Assembly (NCBI GenBank): GCA_024180945.1
Contig: JAKSGN010000005.1
Coordinates: forward strand, 2,170,001-2,234,000
Reading direction: 5' to 3'
DNA length: 64,000 bases
Source of the DNA: Macrophomina tecta
Lineage: Eukaryota > Ascomycota > Dothideomycetes > Botryosphaeriales > Botryosphaeriaceae
The translations under genes and the position numbers were made by a program. This document shows positions 60,331 to 64,000 of the stretch, piece by piece. Numbering within the stretch: position 1 is the first letter of the stretch; every line of letters begins with the position of its first letter. The notes beneath the pieces are model-generated. The model ran no database searches and was not told the DNA's origin. It saw only the letters and a program-made list of their open reading frames with translations.

Positions 60331-61452
60331 ACAAAAGATGGCAGTGGTGGAGACAAGACAATCGAGAAAAGCTCCACAACTCGGGTAGACCTTGAGTCGT
60401 GAGTGGTTCCTGGCGCTGTGTATAAAGATGGCACCCGAGCCGCAAGCTTTTTACGGCCTTTCATGATCACTGTTTTGCGTTGTCGTTCCGATTATCTTCT
60501 CCTTCCAGTGGTACGATCGATCATGCCTTCACCCACGGATGAATGTCCATACGCCCCTGGACTTTTTACACTTTACATTCTTGATTGGCCTTTTTTGCGC
60601 GGTTCAGTTTTTGCGGTTCCTTTTTCTTTTTTGTTTTCTGTAATGCACAACGTCTGGCTTTCAGGGTTACAGAACTGGGATACGGGGTTCGGAACAAAGC
60701 ACTTTCTTTCAATTCACATATCCATGGAGGGCAAAGAGCAGAGAAGCCATTGGACCTCAAAAGGACACTTTCTTGGCTGAGCCGGGTTTGTGTGCCAGAG
60801 CGTTTCACTCTTTCTCCTTTTATCTGCGTGTGTAGGTTTCTTTCTTTGGTGTCGAGGGAAAAGAGTTGGTCGCCGTGCGGAGGGGATGAAAAGAAAATTG
60901 CCAGACGAAGTCAGCAAGGGCGGCATCTAGCTCTGGAATACGGGATGTTGGCCACCCTTGGCACCCCTCGCATCGAGCGTCGGGAGACTGCGGAGTCTCA
61001 CTCACTCCTTTTGCAGGGTACTTCAGGTATAGGGAGGGCTGTAAAGGGCGATTCCTAGGATGAATGCAATGTTTGACGTGAATATTGGCTTCCGTGCGTG
61101 GTGATCAGTGCTCTTCGTATAAATGAAAAGTGACATGAAAAGTCATCAAGCACGGGGAGCGCCTAGCAGAGCACGGATTTGGGGCGATCGTGCCAACGTC
61201 TGGGCGTCTCTCCCGAGAAGGTGGAAGGAGGGGGCACTTGCAGCCGTGAAAATCACCCCGCTGTCTATTTTTGCTTGTCTGTTGCGCAACCTTCACCTCA
61301 CTTCCTCGCACGACCCCTCTCTCACCTCACAAACGCCCGATACCCGAGAGAACTGCTGGCCCCCTCCCCTTTCGAAAGTTCCACCCATCCCTCCGAGCGA
61401 CACCGTCTATTTTCGCTCTCTTTTGCTTGCGCGCACACGCACACGCCCCGCA
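60331..61452. other. Intergenic region between the 58690 gene and BUD32
   Basis: No gene recognised. Contains the 3' untranslated region of the left gene and the promoter of BUD32; CT-rich between 61.3 and 61.45 kb. Confidence 0.55.
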
Positions 61453-62479
61453 ATGGCGACCGTGGGCACGCACGCCCTCCCGACGCTCTTCGCGCCTCCT
61501 TCTACAACGACCACCACTACCGCAGCTCCCGAGCACTATGAACCGCCGCAGATCATAACCCAAGGCGCCGAGGCCCTCGTCTACCGCACCACCTTTCTGT
61601 CGCCATCGTCGCCCGCGCTGCTCAAGTACCGCCCACCCAAGCCGTACCGCCACCCGACGCTGGACCGGCGGCTGACCAAGCAGCGCATACTGGCCGAGGC
61701 GCGGACGCTGGTGCGGCTGCGGAGGGAGGGTGTGCGCGTGCCGGCCGTGTTGGCTTGTGACTGGGATGGTGAGTGCTTTTTTCGTATCTGGCAATTTCTT
61801 GTCCGATGCATGGAGGGGGTGTTGGAGCAGCAGATTCCGAGGGAAATTGGTGCTGATGATTTTCGATGTGCTTTATTCTACAGCGGGCTGGCTGCTCATG
61901 GAGTTCATACCGGGTCACACCATCCGCGCGTGTCTGGACCGGTACCTGCACGCCGCCACGACGGCGGCGGCATCATCGGCGTCGGATGACCTGCCGCCCG
62001 TCGCCGAGGAAGCGAATGGTGAGGGACAGCAGCAACAAGGGGCGGAGTGGTCGTCGACGCAGAAGGGCGCCATCGACGAGGATGCCGTGCCGGAGCTGTG
62101 GGACCTGATGACGCGGGTCGGGCGCGCCGTCGGCGCCATGCACAGCGTCGGCGTCGTGCATGGCGACCTCACCACGAGCAACCTCATGCTGCGGACGGCC
62201 GACGCGTCGTCGACGCTAGACGCACACCCGGAGAAGGCGCTCGAGGGCACCGTCACGATTATCGACTTCGGCCTTGCGGCCGCGACGGTGCAGGATGAGG
62301 ACAAGGCAGTGGATTTGTACGTGCTGGAGAGAGCGTTTGGAAGCACGCATCCTGCGGCCGAGCCGCTGTTCAGGGAGGTGTTGAAGGCCTATGGGGAGAG
62401 TTATAAGGGGGCGAAGGTGGTTTTGAAGAGGTTGGAGGAGGTTAGAATGAGGGGCCGGAAGAGGAGCATGATTGGATGA
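61453..62479 (+). CDS. BUD32: Bud32/PRPK atypical kinase of the EKC/KEOPS complex
   Basis: Small Rio-like kinase/ATPase of the KEOPS complex, which makes the t6A modification of ANN-decoding tRNAs and affects telomeres and transcription. Two exons, 61453-61768 and 61884-62479; the 115 bp intron has donor GTGAGT and acceptor CTACAG and splits an Ala codon. The product is 303 aa, longer than the yeast enzyme. The ATP-site Lys58 lies in ALLKYRPPKPYRHPTLD. The catalytic loop GVVHGDLTTSNLML is near residue 197, and IIDFGLA (the DFG motif) near 233. The typical basic C-terminus ends RGRKRSMIG. About 50 extra residues rich in Ala, Ser, Glu and Gln sit between GHTIRACLDRYL and ELWDLMTRVG, in the hinge region. 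They look disordered. Confidence 0.94.
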
Positions 62480-62689
62480 GAGGTGAAGAGGGTAAGTGGA
62501 TGGATTTGGGGTGGCTGATATTGGGATGAGTCATGTCCTGCTCCGACCTGAGGGTTTCGAGAAAAAGGACATCAATACCCTGAGGGGGTGATGATAGGCT
62601 ATGAGATACGTTCGTCGTGAGAAAAGCGGATCCGACTCTCAAGTTCCCCGTCTCTTTCCCTTTCATTCCTCGCATTTTCGAACAAGACT
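62480..62689. other. Short convergent spacer
   Basis: Only 210 bp separate the stop codons of BUD32 (+) and the C2H2 gene (-), so their 3' untranslated regions probably overlap. Confidence 0.5.
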
Positions 62690-63578
62690 TCAACACACAG
62701 CAAAATACGGCCGCTCCACCCACCCGTACCTCCCTCGAGATAATCCCCTCCTGGCTCCGCCCTTCTTCCTTCTCGTCCTGCTCCGGTGCCGCGATCGCCG
62801 CTCCTCCACCACCCAACTTTCCGTCCCGTCGAACCGGCCTCGCTCCTGCTGCAGCTCCTCTACCTCTCCCAGTATCCTCCCTCCTCCACCCATGCCTCCG
62901 TCGTTGTTGTGCCGACTCACCCAGAGGTGCTCTCTGTATCCGTCCACGCCGCCGTCCTCGCATCCATAGTGCTCGTCCCACGACGGGAAGCACTGCCGGC
63001 ACCGCGCGCAGTGATGCGCGTTGCGCGTCAGGTGGTCGGTGAGGAGGTAGGGACTGCTGAAGCGGTAGTCGCAGTGATGGCATTGCGGCAGAGAGTGGTG
63101 TTGATGGTGATGGTGGAGCGCAGACGAAGAAGTCGTGACGTTGGGGCCCAGGATCAAGGAGTGGTGCGAGTTGGTGGGTGGGATGATGTTGCTGTCGAAG
63201 AGGTTGTGGTGGTGGTTGGGGTTGGGCGAAGTGTAGGGGAATATGTTGAGGTGGATCGTCGCGCTCGCGCCTGGGTGGACGTGGATTGGGGGGTAGTCTG
63301 TTGCGGCGGTGGGAGCAGACTGTCAGTCGATCGGTCTGTGTGATGGAGGATAGAGGAGTGAAGGAAGGCTTACCGGAGGTGTTGCCGGTGTGCCAGTTCT
63401 GGGACAAGAGGCCGCTGGCGAATGCGCCAGGAAGTCCGAGTGAGGCTGGCGCGGTCAATTGCTGATACCCTCGTGCGGGTGGAACGACGAGCTGGGCTTG
63501 GTGGTGGAAGGCTGCCGAGTCCAGTGTGTCCAGGTGGGAGATACCATGACGGTAGGGATAGGGTCCGGGAATGGCCAT
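62690..63578 (-). CDS. Small C2H2-type zinc-finger protein
   Basis: Two exons, 63578-63374 and 63297-62690, with a 76 bp intron. Donor GTAAGC is phase 1; acceptor CAACAG at 63298-63300 keeps the zinc-finger frame, while the nearer GACAG does not. The product is 270 aa. The N-terminal 130 residues are Pro/His/Ser-rich, without known motifs. A C-x2-C-x12-H-x5-H finger follows, CHHCDYRFSSPYLLTDHL then TRNAHH. Directly after it comes a second Cys/His cluster, CARCRQCFPSWDEHYGC. The C-terminal third has many Gly and ends very basic (RRSRHRSRTRRKKGGARRG). A nucleic-acid-binding role is likely; a specific family is not recognised. The start ATG 63578 is the first in frame with support. An exon further upstream is possible. 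Confidence 0.65.
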
Positions 63579-64000
63579 GGCCGGTGCGTTCTCTCTGGTA
63601 GGTTCACTTTGAGTTCTAAAGTGAGGCGGAAGGACGGGAGGGTGTGCAACGGGGCGGACCGAGGAGAGCTAATAAGGGCGAAGGATGGTTCAGCCTCGGA
63701 GAACCGTAGTTGCCGCGCCAATTGCGGAGAATGTGTTGCTGTCATTTTGCTTCCTCAGCCTTGCAGGGACTCACGTCAGCGGATGCCGTAGGCTGAAAAG
63801 GATAGGCAGCCGCATAGGCCACGAGTTCATGCAGATGTTATGCAGAGCCTTGGAAGTGAGGTTGCCTGGAGGATCTTACCGGTGTATGCGGCTTGAAGCA
63901 AGGATTGTATTGGCTGCAGCGTTGAAAGCGGGCGGAGCGGGAGAGGAGCGCTTCAGGCGACGCGACGCGATTTATCAAACAAATCAGATAATTCACCATG
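63579..64000. other. 5' flank of the C2H2 gene, to window end
   Basis: No complete gene seen. A different-frame stretch at 63455-63745 on the minus strand is open but not supported. It may hold the promoter or a non-coding first exon. Confidence 0.4.

Overview
This window is nuclear DNA of a filamentous ascomycete (Pezizomycotina). The genes have short introns (about 50-160 bp) with GT..AG ends and CTAAC/CTGAC-type branch sites, and are dispersed on both strands. The gene set is typical of the group: a two-finger C2H2 plus fungal_trans regulator, an NsdD-type GATA factor, an SrbA-type SREBP, an Egh16/Gas1-type secreted protein and a Clr5-ankyrin gene. A Dothideomycete-like plant-associated fungus is my best guess, but class and species cannot be fixed from the sequence alone. 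No rRNA, tRNA, CRISPR or intact transposon was recognised.

Layout. 1-3161 (-): C2H2 transcription factor, 3' end off the window. 3.2-10.2 kb: gene-poor. 10.2-18.0 kb: NOP16 (-), ZIP zinc transporter (+), secreted GH31 glycosidase (+), peroxisomal acyl-CoA ligase (-). 18.0-20.2 kb: promoter space. 20.2-21.1 kb: Egh16-like secreted protein (+). 21.1-27.8 kb: gene-poor, rich in long A/T homopolymers. 27.8-29.4 kb: NsdD-like GATA factor (-). 29.4-38.1 kb: an 8.7 kb divergent intergenic region with many GC-rich simple repeats. 38.1-41.3 kb: SREBP (+). 42.2-49.6 kb: HAD hydrolase (+), unknown protein (+), coiled-coil golgin-like protein (-), small NTF2-like protein (-). 51.0-53.1 kb: broken Clr5-ankyrin gene (-), preceded by a cluster of a GTGCAAA motif. 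54.6-63.6 kb: glutamate-cysteine ligase (-), unknown low-complexity protein (+), Bud32 kinase (+), C2H2 protein (-).

The genes do not form an operon or an evident biosynthetic cluster. They combine housekeeping genes (NOP16, GSH1, BUD32, golgin), regulators (C2H2 factor, NsdD, SREBP) and secreted or accessory genes (GH31, Egh16-like). The most unusual features are three gene-free gaps of about 6.6-8.7 kb, each bordering a regulator gene; the decayed Clr5-ankyrin gene with its motif-rich upstream region; an unknown gene at 44.1-45.6 kb whose 3' end is unclear; and a secreted Egh16-like protein predicted to have histidine as its mature N-terminus. Exon borders were set by hand from splice signals, frame and family similarity. 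No database search was run.
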